From the NCBI GenBank assembly GCA_029948255.1, contig JALIZF010001808.1, positions 186,001 through 250,000 of the forward strand: a DNA stretch of 64,000 nucleotides. The letters run 5' to 3'. The notes beneath the pieces are model-generated. The model made no database searches. It saw only the letters and a list, made by a program, of their open reading frames with translations, and was not told where the DNA came from. This document shows positions 43,711 to 56,201 of this stretch, piece after piece. Positions within the stretch are counted from its first letter, which is position 1, and each line of letters begins with the position of its first letter. The DNA comes from Telmatactis stephensoni (Eukaryota; Cnidaria; Anthozoa; Actiniaria; Isophelliidae). Made by a program: the position numbers and the translations under genes.

Positions 43711-45380
43711 ATGGCGCGCATGCGCAGTTTGAGAAGCAATCCAAGATGGCGGACAAGGTGAGGGAAAACGCGGCTGTTGGAAAAAGGGCTTTTTAAGCAC
43801 ACAAAAACGTATATATTACGCTTTAGAATTTTTGTGGTAGCTTCTTGTACAATACTTTCTTGATAAGAACAGTTTTTTGAAGGCACTTTGTCGATTTAGC
43901 AGAAAAATATTACGCTATTTGGATGGACATCGATCCCATCTCCATATCATTCGATGACACATGGGAAATGTGCATTTATAAGGATCTGTTTGGATATATA
44001 AGTTTCATACTCCGCCAAAAGAACAACGGGTCAATGGAGTCAAGTATATCAAATAATATCTGAAAATTCCCCATAATGTTTTTCACAATCAACATTTCAA
44101 TTCGATTGAAAAAACAGTTAACACCTCATTGAGGGACTCATCAAATCTCCTCTATTGGAAACAAGAAGTTTAGCAAGTCTTGGCATCTTAACCACTGTAA
44201 GTGTAACATTTAAATTTTGTACATTACATTTTAATAAAGTATTTGATCATTAAGTTTGATTTTTTTATATTGCGTTGATTTTGCCAAAACTTGTTTACAA
44301 AATTACTCGTACAACAATCAACATCAATGTCAAACTAGTATAATATTGGTCTACTAACTTATTCCACAGGTTTATTTTAATCATTCTATTTCTAAAAGTT
44401 TAGATAAACCACTAAAATTCTGTATTCTATGAAAACAATACAGTACTACTTGACGTGCATTCTTTTTAGAGTGATTTTCCTTTGCTCATGGAAGAAGCAT
44501 GACTAGTAATAACAACATAATTCAATGGGTGATTTTCTGTTACCTTGAAAAAACTGAAATGACTATTTAGTTAGTGTTAGTCGATAAAGAACTGTTATAT
44601 TTCTTGCATAGTTCTCTTCAGTTTCGGTGTTCTTGGCTTCTTGGCTTGTGGCAGTTCTTGTATTTTAGCCATGTCAGAAGAATCCGGAAGAATGTAAGGA
44701 AGTTTTGTGCTTAGCAGACGCAACGGGAAGTGAGATGACGAATATATCGCATTCTTCTATCACGTGACTTCATCACGCATCCACGTTTAGGACGCCATTT
44801 TACCTTTTTCACCTCTTTAGGACGCCAGCCACATTTTCATCAGCGCGCGCGGTGTCTCGTCCTCAATCACGTCACGTCGAGCTTGTTATGTTTAGTCTGT
44901 TTAATGTTCAGTTCATCTCAACGACACCTCGGCAAAATGTCCCACGCATGCGTGCCTCCCCAGTCCTCCTCAATGTTGGCCTCAATGAAAACATTCGGCA
45001 GTCAAACAAACAAAACTTTGTCGGTCAAACTCAAGCCACAAAAGCCACAAAGCCCCCCAAAAAGCTGAGTTTATGGACTTTGTAACATATTCTATTGCTT
45101 GTTTGGGATTCCTGTGGTCAAAGACGCGGGTGCGCGAAAGCCCGCGAAATCTCGCGCATGCTCTTTCGTTTCAGCGGTGTCCATCTCAACTGATTGTTCC
45201 TTATATGTCATTGTGTTTTATTTAGGTTCATCTTGCTGCAGGCAGCACTGATTCATTCATCTCCATTTACTCAACTGAAAAGAAGAGATAGACCTTTCCC
45301 TACCCTGGACAGTATCTCTGATCCCCTAAAAAGTATCTACCAATTAAAAGGATCTGTGGTGGCTGGACTTTCACTACTCT
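43711..45380 (+). pseudogene. Possible two-exon gene fragment, WD-repeat-like, with an apparent frameshift
   Basis: A GC-rich segment ends GGCGGACAAG/gtgagg at 43757, with ATGs at 43711 and 43746. An exon at 45226-45380 is preceded by tgttttatttag and followed by ct/gtaagg. From the ATG at 43746, ATGGCGGACAAG joins in phase to VHLAAGSTDSFISIYSTEKK, which resembles a WD40 strand, but meets TAG. One base later in frame it continues PFPTLDSISDPLKSIYQLKG. The ATG at 43711 joins the other frame, which has no stop. Either that frame is used or a one-base indel is present. No further exon was found downstream, where a MITE begins at 45485. Function unknown. Confidence 0.3.
44611..44672 (-). other. 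Possible short open reading frame next to a GC-rich divergent block
   Basis: A minus-strand ATG opens a short basic frame (MAKIQELPQAKKPRTPKLKR then a stop a few codons later). On the other side of the GC-rich block at 44750-44870 (CACGTGAC, TCACGTCACG motifs) an ATG at 44887 opens 66 plus-strand codons. Neither has a family match; chance is possible. Confidence 0.2.
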
Positions 45381-45484
45381 GTAAGGAGTGGTTGGAAAGT
45401 GGATCAGCGCTAACCCAGGGTCAAAATCAATGGTTTTCTCTAACCCTCGTTTAGTGCTAACCCGCTTCAGACAACTGAAACTTG

Positions 45485-45672
45485 TGACTCGTTTCTCCAA
45501 AGACCCGATAAGTTAACTTACCCGATAAACTTTACGGGTGTTTCTCGAAGCGCACGTTATGTACAATTTCTATGATTTTACATGCAAGTTTCCGCGCGCA
45601 TTCCCGTAACTTTTCTCGATCATAAATTAACGGGACCATAAAGTTATCGGATCTTTCGAGAAACGAGCCTCA
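45485..45672. mobile_element. MITE with CGTTTCTCCAAAG ends, copy 2
   Basis: TGACTCGTTTCTCCAAAGAC and TCTTTCGAGAAACGAGCCTCA are inverted. TTTACGGGTGTTTCTCGAAG inside matches copy 1 at 35246-35446. Confidence 0.7.
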
Positions 45673-46102
45673 GGAGAGTATCTGAAAGGGAAAGCTCACT
45701 TTGGCCCAGTTGTAATGAGGTAGGAGTGTCCAACTTGTATACTGAGCCACAACGAGCATACTATTCACTCAGGGAAGATTTCAAAACGCATCTTGTTTTT
45801 CTTTGTTTTCTCTGTCTTCCCTGAAACATAGCCTGATGATCAGATGGTCAGCGAGCGACCGCTGACCGTCAGAATATCAAGCTACCTGAAACGGTGAAGA
45901 GAAAGCTATTTTAGTGTTGACGGAAACCATAAAAGACAAGATTCGTTTTTAGATTTATTCGAATTAGTGTAGAACGTAGTGGGGTAGCATTCTGACTGAG
46001 ATAAATTAACGCATGTCCAGGACCCGGCTGTTCAAAATCGGCGCTAACGCAGGGTTAACGCCAATGGTTTTCTTTCCTCTTTTGAATCCGACCAGGAGAT
46101 AC

Positions 46103-46326
46103 AGTAATAGTCCCCTTCACAGTTCCCTGCGCCATCTTGAAAGGTAGCCGTGCCTTTACATCGAAGCGAGACTAACGGTGAGCGTGCAATGATAGATACC
46201 TTTTTTAACACCTAGGACAATTATTCACAGGTCTCTATCATTGCACGCTCACCGTTCGTCTCGCTTCGATGCAAAGGCACGGCTACCTTTCAAGATGGCG
46301 CAGGGAACTGTGAAGGGGACTATTAG
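46103..46326. mobile_element. MITE with about 90-base inverted repeats
   Basis: Arms 46103-46197 and 46237-46326 are almost perfect complements (TAATAGTCCCCTTCACAGTT to the tip, with GAAGCGAGAC and GAGCGTGCAATGATAGA inside) around a 40-base loop. Confidence 0.9.
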
Positions 46327-46889
46327 ATAAAAGATAAATAAATGACAAATAATAGTTACAGTAATTAGATAAATGGACGCGACAACCGTTCAATGAATGT
46401 GGCCGGTCTTTCTTTGTGTTGCAAGATGTATTGTTTACTGGATTAAAGTTCTTTGTATTACAGGGTATTGTTTTGTTCAAAGTTCTTTGTTCTTGGCTAT
46501 TGTTTTATTGTCTTCATGCCTCAGGTGCCTTGCAACACCAAGAAAGAGCCGAATTAATTGTTTCTGTGTCAATTATTATGCGTGGGAAATTTGATTCTAA
46601 TAATAGTTCAGTCAAAACGCTGCTTCATTGGCCAGATATACTCTCCTACGTAATGCATGAGTTCCTGATTCAATCCAAGGTTGTAAAATATGACAAGTAA
46701 AAAAAATATTGTGATGTGTACTATAAATCAAAACGAGATGCCATTTTCTCGCATTGTACATAAATGCAAACTGTATTAAAAATATTTTGATTATTAAATG
46801 AATGGATTATTATTATTTTGATTATTGTTGTTGTCAAATTTGATAATACTAGTTACAAATAGTGTTTTAACAATCCCAAGGAGATGAAA

Positions 46890-49800
46890 AGCCTTTGCAT
46901 TTTGTCGATTTCGGACCATTTTTGAGTATTTTGCATGGGCTATAGGCGTTGCATTTTGTCGATTTTGCAATTGGGCCATTTTTGAGCATTTTGCATGAGC
47001 AATAGTCCATTGAAAATTGTCATTTTGGGCCATTTTTGAGCATTTTGTATGGACTATATAGCCTTTGCATTTTTTCGATTTTGGGCCATTTTGAGTATTT
47101 TGCATGAGCTATAGTCCATTGAAAATTGTCATTTTGGGCCATTTTTGCGCATTTTGTATGGACTATAGGCTTTCCATTTTGTCGATTTTTTAAAAAATTT
47201 TAATGGACTATAGCCTTTGCATTTTGTCGATTTTGGGCCATTTTTGAGCATTTTCTATGGGCTATAGCCTTTGCATTTTGTCAATTTTTGGCCATTTTTG
47301 AACATTTTTCATGGGCTATAGCCTTTGCGTTTTGTCGATTTTGGGCCATTTTTTCAACATTTTTATGGACTATAGCCTTTGCATTTTATCGATTTTTGAC
47401 CATTTTTGACCATTTTTAATGGGCTATAGCCTTTGCATTTGGTCGATTTTTGGCCATTTTTGACGATTTTGCATGGGCTATAGCCTTTGCATTTTGTCGA
47501 TTTTGGGCCATTTTTGAAGATTTTGCATGGGCTATAGCCTTTGCATTTTGTCGTTTTTTGGCCATTTTTGAACATTTTTCATGGGCTATAGCCTTTGCAT
47601 TTTGTCAATTTTTGGCCATTTTTGAACATTTTCTATGGGCTATAGCGTTTGCATTTTATCGATTTTTGGTCATTTTTGACCATTTTTAATGGGCTATAGC
47701 CTTTGCATTTGGTCGATTTTTGGCCATTTTTGACGATTTTGCATGGGCTATAGCCTTTGCATTTTATCGATTTTTGGCCATTTTTGAGCATTTTTCATGG
47801 GCTATAGCCTTTGCATTTTGTCGTTTTTTGGCCATTTTTTAACATTTTTCATGGGCTATAGCCTTTGCATTTTGTCAATTTTTGGCCATTTTTGAACATT
47901 TTCTATGGGCTATAGCTTTTGCATTTTATCGATTTTTGGTCATTTTTGAACATTTTTAATGGGCTATAGCCTTTGCATTTTGTCGATTTTTGACCGTTTT
48001 TGAACATTTTTCATGGGCTATAGCCTTTGCATTTTATCGATTTTGGGCCACTTTTGAACATTTTTATGGACTATAGCCTTTGCATTTTATCGATTTTTGA
48101 CCATTTTTGACCATTTTTAATGGACTATAGCCTTTGCATTTGGTCGATTTTTGGCCATTTTTGACGATTTTGCATGGGCTATAGCCTTTGCATTTTATCG
48201 ATTTTTGGCCATTTTTGAGCATTTTTCATGGGCTATAGCCTTTGCATTTTGTCGTTTTTTGGCCATTTTTGAGCATTTTTCATGGGCTATAGCCTTTGCA
48301 TTTTGTCGTTTTTTGGCCATTTTTGAACATTTTCTATGGGCTATAGCTTTTGCATTTTATCGATTTTTGGTCATTTTTGAACATTTTTAATGGGCTATAG
48401 CCTTTGCATTTTGTCGATTTTTGACCGTTTTTGAACATTTTTCATGGGCTATAGCCTTTGCATTTTATCGATTTTGGGCCATTTTTGAACATTTTTATGG
48501 ACTATAGCCTTTGCATTTTATCGATTTTTGACTATTTTTGACCATTTTTAATGGACTATAGCCTTTGCATTTGGTCGATTTTTGGCCATTTTTGACGATT
48601 TTGCATGGGCTATAGCCTTTGCATTTTATCGATTTTTGGCCATTTTTGAGCATTTTTCATGGGCTATAGCCTTTGCATTTTGTCGTTTTTTGGCCATTTT
48701 TGAGCATTTTTCATGGGCTATAGCCTTTGCATTTTGTCGTTTTTTGGCCATTTTTGAACATTTTTCATGGGCTATAGCCTTTGCATTTTGTCAATTTTTG
48801 GCCATTTTTGAACATTTTCTATGGGCTATAGCCTTTGCATTTTATCGATTTTTGGTCATTTTTGAACATTTTTAATGGGCTATAGCCTTTGCATTTTGTC
48901 AATTTTTGGCCATTTTTGAACATTTTTCATGGGCTATAGCCTTTGCATTTTGTCGATTTTGGGCCATTTTTGACGATTTTGCATGGGTTATAGCTTTTGC
49001 ATTTTGTCGATTTTTGGCCATTGTTGACGATTTTGCATGGGCTATATATAGCCTTTGCATTTCATCGATTTTTGGCCATTTTTGAGCATTTTTCATGGGC
49101 TATAGGCTTTGCTTTTATCGATTTTTGGCCATTTTTGACGATTTTGCATGGGCTATAGGCTTTGCATTTTGTCAATTTTGGGCCATTTTTGACGATTTTG
49201 CATGGGCTATAGCCTTTGCATTTTATCGATTTTTGGCCATTTTTGAACATTTTTAATGGGCTATAGCCTTTGCATTTTGTCGATTTTGGGCCATTTTTGA
49301 CGATTTTGCATGGGCTATAGCCTTTGCATTTTGTCGATTTTGGGCCATTTTTGACGATTTTGCATGTGTTATAGCCTTTGCATTTTGTCGATTTTGGGCC
49401 ATTTTTGAACATTTTTAATGGGCTATAGCCTTTGCATTTTTTCGATTTTTGACCATTTTTGACCATTTTTAATGGGCTATAGCCTTTGCATTTGGTCGAT
49501 TTTTGGCCATTTTTGAACATTTTCTATGGGCTATAGCCTTTGCATTTTGACGATTTTTGGCCATTTTTGAAGATTTTGCATGGGCTATAGCCTTTGCATT
49601 TTGTCGTTTTTTGGCCATTTTTGAACATTTTTCATGGGCTATAGCCTTTGCATTTTGTCGATTTTTGACCGTTTTTGAACATTTTTCATGGGCTATAGCC
49701 TTTGCATTTTATCGATTTTGGGCCATTTTTGAACATTTTTATGGACTATAGCCTTTGCATTTTATCGATTTTTGACCATTTTTGACCATTTTTAATGGAC

Positions 49801-51300
49801 TATAGCCTTTGCATTTGGTCGATTTTTGGCCATTTTTGACGATTTTGCATGGGCTATAGCCTTTGCATTTTATCGATTTTTGGCCATTTTTGAGCATTTT
49901 TCATGGGCTATAGCCTTTGCATTTTGTCGTTTTTTGGCCATTTTTGAGAATTTTTCATGGGCTATAGCCTTTGCATTTTGACGATTTTTGGCCATTTTTG
50001 AAGATTTTGCATGGGCTATAGCCTTTGCATTTTGTCGTTTTTTGGCCATTTTTGAACATTTTTCATGGGCTATAGCCTTTGCATTTTGTCAATTTTTGGG
50101 CATTTTTGAACATTTTCTATGGGCTATAGCCTTTGCATTTTATCGATTTTTGGTCATTTTTGAACATTTTTAATGGGCTATAGCCTTTGCAGTTTGTCAA
50201 TTTTTGGCCATTTTTGAACATTTTTCATGGGCTATAGCCTTTGCATTTTGTCGATTTTGGGCCATTTTTGACGATTTTGCATGGGTTATAGCTTTTGCAT
50301 TTTGTCGATTTTTGGCCATTGTTGACGATTTTGCATGGGCTATATATAGCCTTTGCATTTCATCGATTTTTGGCCATTTTTGAGCATTTTTCATGGGCTA
50401 TAGGCTTTGCTTTTATCGATTTTTGGCCATTTTTGACGATTTTGCATGGGCTATAGGCTTTGCATTTTGTCAATTTTGGGCCATTTTTGACGATTTTGCA
50501 TGGGCTATAGCCTTTGCATTTTATCGATTTTGGGCCATTTTTGAACATTTTTATGGACTATAGCCTTTGCATTTTATCGATTTTTGACCATTTTTGACCA
50601 TTTTTAATGGACTATAGCCTTTGCATTTGGTCGATTTTTGGCCATTTTTGACGATTTTGCATGGGCTATAGCCTTTGCATTTTATCGATTTTTGGCCATT
50701 TTTGAGCATTTTTCATGGGCTATAGCCTTTGCATTTTGTCGTTTTTTGGCCATTTTTGAGAATTTTTCATGGGCTATAGCCTTTGCATTTTGTCGTTTTT
50801 TGGCCATTTGTGAACATTTTTCATGGGCTATAGCCTTTGCATTTTGTCAATTTATGACCATTTTTGAACATTTTCTATGGGCTATAGCCTTTGCATTTTG
50901 ACGATTTTTGGCCATTTTTGAAGATTTTGCATGGGCTATAGCCTTTGCATTTTGTCGTTTTTTGGCCATTTTTGAACATTTTTCATGGGCTATAGCCTTT
51001 GCATTTTGTCAATTTTTGGCCATTTTTGAACATTTTCTATGGGCTATAGCGTTTGCATTTTATCGATTTTTGGTCATTTTTGACCATTTTTAATAGGCTA
51101 TAGCCTTTGCATTTGGTCGATTTTTGGCCATTTTTGACGATTTTGCATGGGCTATAGCCTTTGCATTTTATCGATTTTTGGCCATTTTTGAGCATTTTTC
51201 ATGGGCTATAGCCTTTGCATTTTGTCGTTTTTTGGCCATTTTTGAACATTTTTCATGGGCTCTATATAAAGCTTTTGCATTCTATCTATTTTGGGGCCTC
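46890..51300. repeat. 54-bp satellite-like tandem array, about 80 monomers
   Basis: The monomer runs GGGCTATAGCCTTTGCATTT, TGTCGATTTTTGGCCATT, TTTGAACATTTTTCAT. It contains the palindromes GGCTATAGCC and TGGCCA. Monomers vary mainly at TGTCGA/TATCGA/GGTCGA and at the GAACAT/GACGAT/GAGCAT positions. Blocks recur with a 431-base shift (48151 and 48582; 49557 and 49988) and with a 1298-base shift (48899-49096 and 50197-50394), showing higher-order duplication. Edges are diverged (46890-47200 and 51260-51370). Because 54 is a multiple of 3, one frame per strand stays open for many monomers, but indels break all of them. Confidence 0.95.
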
Positions 51301-51370
51301 TAATTTTCAGTATTTTGCATGGGTTATAAGTCCTTTGAAAATCGTCGTTTTGGCCATTTGTGAACATTTC

Positions 51371-52440
51371 CTATTAAAGATAATCTCTTTTTTCCTTGGA
51401 TGTATTTCCCTACACGATGAATTATTTTGTATTGGACATTAAAAGCATCTATTGAATGTCGTTTTGCCTCAAGTTTTATCACAAACTCATCTGGGAGTTG
51501 CACCCAGTCTTCCCGACCGTTAAAGGCCGAGCGTGCGCTAGTACACTACTGAGTTGTTGGTTTTTGAAGCAAAACCTATGGAAACTGATATTTTCTTCTA
51601 AATTCGAGAAAACAGTTGACCGAGAGATTTTCCTCTTGGAACACTAAATGTTTTTGCATAAATTTTGATAAAATTCAACCCAATTTCATGTCTTAGTGGC
51701 GCACGCTGACGGAGATCCAAAGCTCTTTCTGACGTGCAACTTTGTTGAGAAGTAGTCTGATATAAGAAGAACATTTAGACAATCCAAGAGTTGTCATGCT
51801 GTGTAAAATTACTTAGAATCTAAAACGGTGACGTCATCGTTTCGTCGCTATGGTAACTCCGATGTAAACAAAACACATACCATTAAAAACGTCAGTCTTT
51901 ATGTAGTAAGTGAACGAAAGGTCATAACTGTGGGTGCTTTCATATAAGAACTACAGCCATTTCAAGTTCACCGGTCGAGCACTAGAGAAATTGTAGGAAG
52001 CCTCCTTAAAGAACAATCATTTTAATCACTTACCTCAGTGGCTTGGCCAGACAGTCTTGTCGGCCATAATACCTTTTTTACAGTGTGGGGGATAATCACC
52101 CCATACCAAACCCTCCTCCTTTTTCAACCGGGCTTGGGACCGGCTTTGGCGGAGTTAAAAAGGTACACCAATAACAATACAATATAATAATTCTTTATTC
52201 GCATTTCAATTTTACACATGTAGTTAAATGTCGATTCTATAATTTTTTGGTAATTTTAACATATTAGATTTGTAATACGTATAGTTCTTTTTAGAAATCC
52301 CTTGTATCTAAATTAACCGTTAGGTTTTCGTGTTAGATACAAGACATTTTAGTTTAATATTTAAGAAGAGCAAGAGACGAAACTATAATACTACTAAATT
52401 ACTACACTTAATAACACTTTAATATATATATCCTAACACT
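51371..52440. other. Spacer between the two tandem arrays
   Basis: No gene, RNA or clear repeat was recognised in this 1.1 kb. Confidence 0.5.
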
Positions 52441-52479
52441 ATTAGCACAGATTTTGGGTGTTTATAATTATATATGTAG

Positions 52480-53460
52480 ACAAAACGAATGTTGCCCCGA
52501 AGTGGCCAAGACAAAAACGAATGTTGCCCCCGAAGTGGCCAAGACAAAAAACAAAGTTGTCCCGAAGTGGACAAGACAAAAGAGATTGATGCCAAAAGAA
52601 TGTTGTTCCGAAGTGGTCAAGCCAAAAAAGAATGTTGCCCGAAGTTGCCAAGACAAAAGCGAATGTTGCCCCGAAGTGGTCATGACCAAGACAAAAAACA
52701 ATGTCCCGAAGCTAGTGACCAAGACAAAAATTGAATATTACCCCGAAGTAGTAAAGGCAAAAATGATGATGTTACCCCGAAGTGGCTTAGACAAAAAACA
52801 GTGTTGCCCGGCCGAAGTGGTCAAGACAAAAACTGAAATAATGTTGACCGGCCGAAGTGCGTCAAGACAAAAAAAAGAATGTTGCCCCGAAGTGACCAAG
52901 ATCAGACAAAAAACAATGTTGTACCGAAGTGCCAAAACAAACAAAAAAGATATTGTCTCGAAGTGAACAAGACAAAAAAAGAATGTTGTCCCGAAGTGAC
53001 TAAAACAAAAAAATGAATGTTGCCTGGCCCGAATCGGTCAAGACAAAAATGAAAGTTGCCCCGAAGCGGCCAAGACAATTAAAAACAGAATGTTGCCCCG
53101 AAGTGGTCAAGACAAAAAAAAAATGTTGCCCCGAAATGGCCAAAACAAAAACTAATGTTGCCCCGAAGTGGCCAAAACAAAAAACAATATTGCCCCGAAG
53201 TGGCCAAAACAAAAACTAATGTTGCCCCGAAGTGGCCAAAACAAAAAACAATGTTGCCCCGAAGTGGCCAAAACAAAAAACAATGTTGCCCCGAAATCGC
53301 CTAAAACAAAAACAAAAAAATGTTGTGAAAAACGAAGTGGTAAAAACAAAAACGAATCAGTGTTGCCCCCAAGTTTGTAAGACAAAAAAAATGGTACTCG
53401 AAGTGGCCAAGAATGTTGCCCCGAAATGGTCAAGACAAAAGCAATGTTAACCCCCAAAAA
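52480..53460. repeat. About 31-bp tandem array, roughly 30 units
   Basis: The unit is AATGTTGCCCCGAAGTGGCC followed by AAGACAAAAA(C), 29-33 bases with indels and variants such as GACCGGCCGAAG. Decay is strongest at both ends. It is unrelated in sequence to the 54-bp array 1.2 kb away. Open frames in it are repeat by-products. Confidence 0.95.
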
Positions 53461-53926
53461 GAATGCTCCCGATGTCACGATGTGCGAAAGATAAAAATAA
53501 TATGGCCCAAACATCGCAAAAACATAGAAAACACTCAAGTAATTGCCATAAAAAGTGTTGCTCTGGAAAACGAACCTACGTTGAAATAAATTATTGCCAG
53601 TTTAGTCGCAAAGACCGACTTGACTTATCGCAATCCAAAATCAACTTGTCATCACCGCAAAAATGAAGTTACAAACACGAACGTCGTTTCAGACGAATGA
53701 ATCGAATCGTTAGCAATATTCAAACCTCAAATAGGCTTTTCATTTCTTTCCTTTCCGTTTTTATTCATTTATTTCACACCTGCATATTTGCAAATGTAAA
53801 ATGACATTTCAATGACAAGAAACTTATGGCTTCTTGTAAACAAATAACATACGTACATACTGCCAATCAGCCAAAAACATTATACAAATTAAATCCTATT
53901 CTAAGAAGCTACCATTAGTTAAAAAT

Positions 53927-55387
53927 CTACTTGAAGACTCGTCGTCGCAACCAAGTTCGGTTGTTCTTGGTAGACTTGGCTGAAACAGAATAAATACCAT
54001 GGTATATTTACAAGCTGGACAGAAAACATCAATACAAAGCAATAATCGTATTGATCTTTTCTATCCTTGATCTTCATGGCATTTATTAAATTGACAATGT
54101 TTAGTAAAGTTCTAATCTAGCCGGGCCAAAACAACAATGTTCTAAATTTGGATTGAGCTAATCTAGAGTACGACCATTATCGTTGATAACGCCTAGCCAG
54201 GATGTAAACCGCTAGGGGAGTGGCAACTGTAGTTTAGCAAGGATTTCATAGACTCTAATAAGACTAAATATAGCAAATTCTCTCAAACTGACAATCCAAT
54301 TCTTGATCTTCGTAAATTATATCAAATGAAAATAGTTCAGAGTCAAACAGATGTACAAATAAGGGCATATTCCCTACTACGCGCATCAACGTTATTTTCG
54401 AATAATTCCGTAGTGCAGGTCGATCAGCGCTAACCCTAAGACCTAAGACGCAAGAAATCTAAGCCCTACGCGCTGTAGTTTAGGTGTATGCGTTGTATGT
54501 AGACTGACCGACACTGCGTAAAAATAATGGTCGAACTCTACATCTAAAGATCACGACACAGACTCAGACTACAAAGGGTGGTCTCTCAGTTTGAGAGTAT
54601 GTTCGATTCTTTCCAGGTCCATTGTCTCCATCGGTGATCCAGCGTTGTCCTCTCGTAGGCCTAAGTTTTGATTGAAAGCTAACCTAAGCAGGCCAATTGA
54701 CCCCGGCCGATTGACCGGTCAAAAAAGCTAATAAACCCCACCTAGTTTAATTAGAATAGGTAGCTTCTGCTAATAAAGATCTATGGGTCTATACATTTAT
54801 ATGTACAGTTTACCCTCCTAGTCCTAGCTAGTGCATTTAAAGTTTTGGTATTTTTATTTTGTATTATTTAATTCTAAAATGAATACTTTTACTTGTGACT
54901 ACGAAGCAAAATCGCTGTTTGGAATTATTTCTTTGAACCAGCGGCAACATTGACAAACATGGTACAAAACACCAACACAGTCTGCAGCCAACAGACGCCC
55001 AACATGGCACGCCAATTTCCCCACCCCCTCTCCCTAGTGGAGAAAAGAAGAACAAACTAGCACGCCACGAGGGGCGTCTGATTTCGCAGGCACAAACAAA
55101 CACCTACACATCAACAACAAACATAAAAACACAGGACTGGAAAGCAATTCATTTAAATTTAATTCATCACAAGCAAAAAGTGTCCATTGTACTGCTATAC
55201 TTCGCTCCTATTTGAGTTAGGAACGCTATTTCCCCCAGTTAAGCTAAAAAACAACCAGTACCTCGAGAAATTGAACAACTATAGCCAATTTACTGATTAT
55301 CAAAGACTACAATTACCCGAAAATATTGGTTTTCTCGAGGTCCGTTAGTTATCATTAACCTTTTAACAAGTTGTCTTCATCTGTCAT
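53927..55387 (-). CDS. Possible spliced micropeptide gene, 26 residues
   Basis: On the minus strand, exon 55389-55360 (acceptor tttctag, ATG at 55387, MTDEDNLLK, donor AAAG/gttaat) joins in phase to 53979-53927 (acceptor ctgtttcag, KSTKNNRTWLRRRVFK, stop). A possible non-coding exon ends at CAACATG/gtaagt (55797). Two AATAAA signals on the minus strand lie about 150-165 bases after the stop. The donor gttaat is weak, though CASC3 uses the same form at 22014. Intermediate exons may have been missed, so the product could be longer. No family recognised. Confidence 0.3.
54165..54545. mobile_element. MITE-like element with CTAGAGTACGACCATTAT ends
   Basis: CTAGAGTACGACCATTATCG at the left and AATAATGGTCGAACTCTACA at the right are inverted over about 380 bp. 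Confidence 0.5.
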
Positions 55388-56201
55388 GCCTAGAAATGGA
55401 AAGAGATAAAGTGATTAAATTTACAGAAAAAATTGCACAAATTAATGTGAACTGCGTGTGTAACAACACAATTTTGTGCAAATAAAGCGCGAGAGCAAAG
55501 CAACACTTTTCTGGATTCGACATTACTTTTAGTACTTGTTCTAGTGGGAAGATTCAACTACAACTTGGTTGTTCGACCAAAATTTCCGCCAATAATTAAT
55601 TTTTTGTAGCTCCGACACCGATGTATTTTTAAAAACTGATGTATTCAAACCCAAACTAAACGAAAATTCGCATATTTCGTCTGAGTTAATATTTTTCTAA
55701 CTCAAAATAAGAGTTTCAATCCTTAGCTTTAAAGCATTGTTACTGAAGTCATAAAACGAGAAAATTTTCAGCAGAGTAAAATGCAGTACAACTTACCATG
55801 TTGAAGTCTTCTTGCAAATGCATGAAGAACACACGTACTGGGCGCTCAACACTGTGTAGCCTGTACATTTTCACGTGCACTGCACATTCCTATCACAGGC
55901 TTTCGTCCAATCAGAGGTGTAATGAAATTGTACAGTTCATAATACTACTAACTGATTGGTTGAAATAACAAGGACAATAATTACTATGCATGTCAGTCCA
56001 CCTCACACATTTTTAATTCACCTGAACAAAATATTCACGGGACTATGAAATTCCATGTTGAAACAAGCAAAAATACTGCAACATTGCATACACGCACAAT
56101 GAATAATTAAGATTCGTTGCATGTGTCAACGCTTGACATTAATTCACGCAACATTGCAGGAATTCCAATGCGCAAGGTACAGTCGTCACAAAATTAAGTT
56201 A

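Noticed and set aside
47363..51093. Many long open frames with repeated HFSWAIAFAF or KNGQKSTKCKGYSP motifs
   Set aside because: They are products of a 54-bp repeat whose length is a multiple of three; indels break every frame, and there are no start, splice or domain features.
46890..51300. CRISPR-like array
   Set aside because: Monomers are contiguous with no unique spacers, and the context is eukaryotic.
52454..53538. Overlapping open frames on both strands rich in CCPEV or FVLATSGQH
   Set aside because: They arise from the 31-bp tandem array.
54864..55103. 79-codon minus-strand Cys/Phe-rich frame as a secreted peptide
   Set aside because: No convincing signal peptide, no splice sites, and it lies within the intron of the candidate micropeptide gene.
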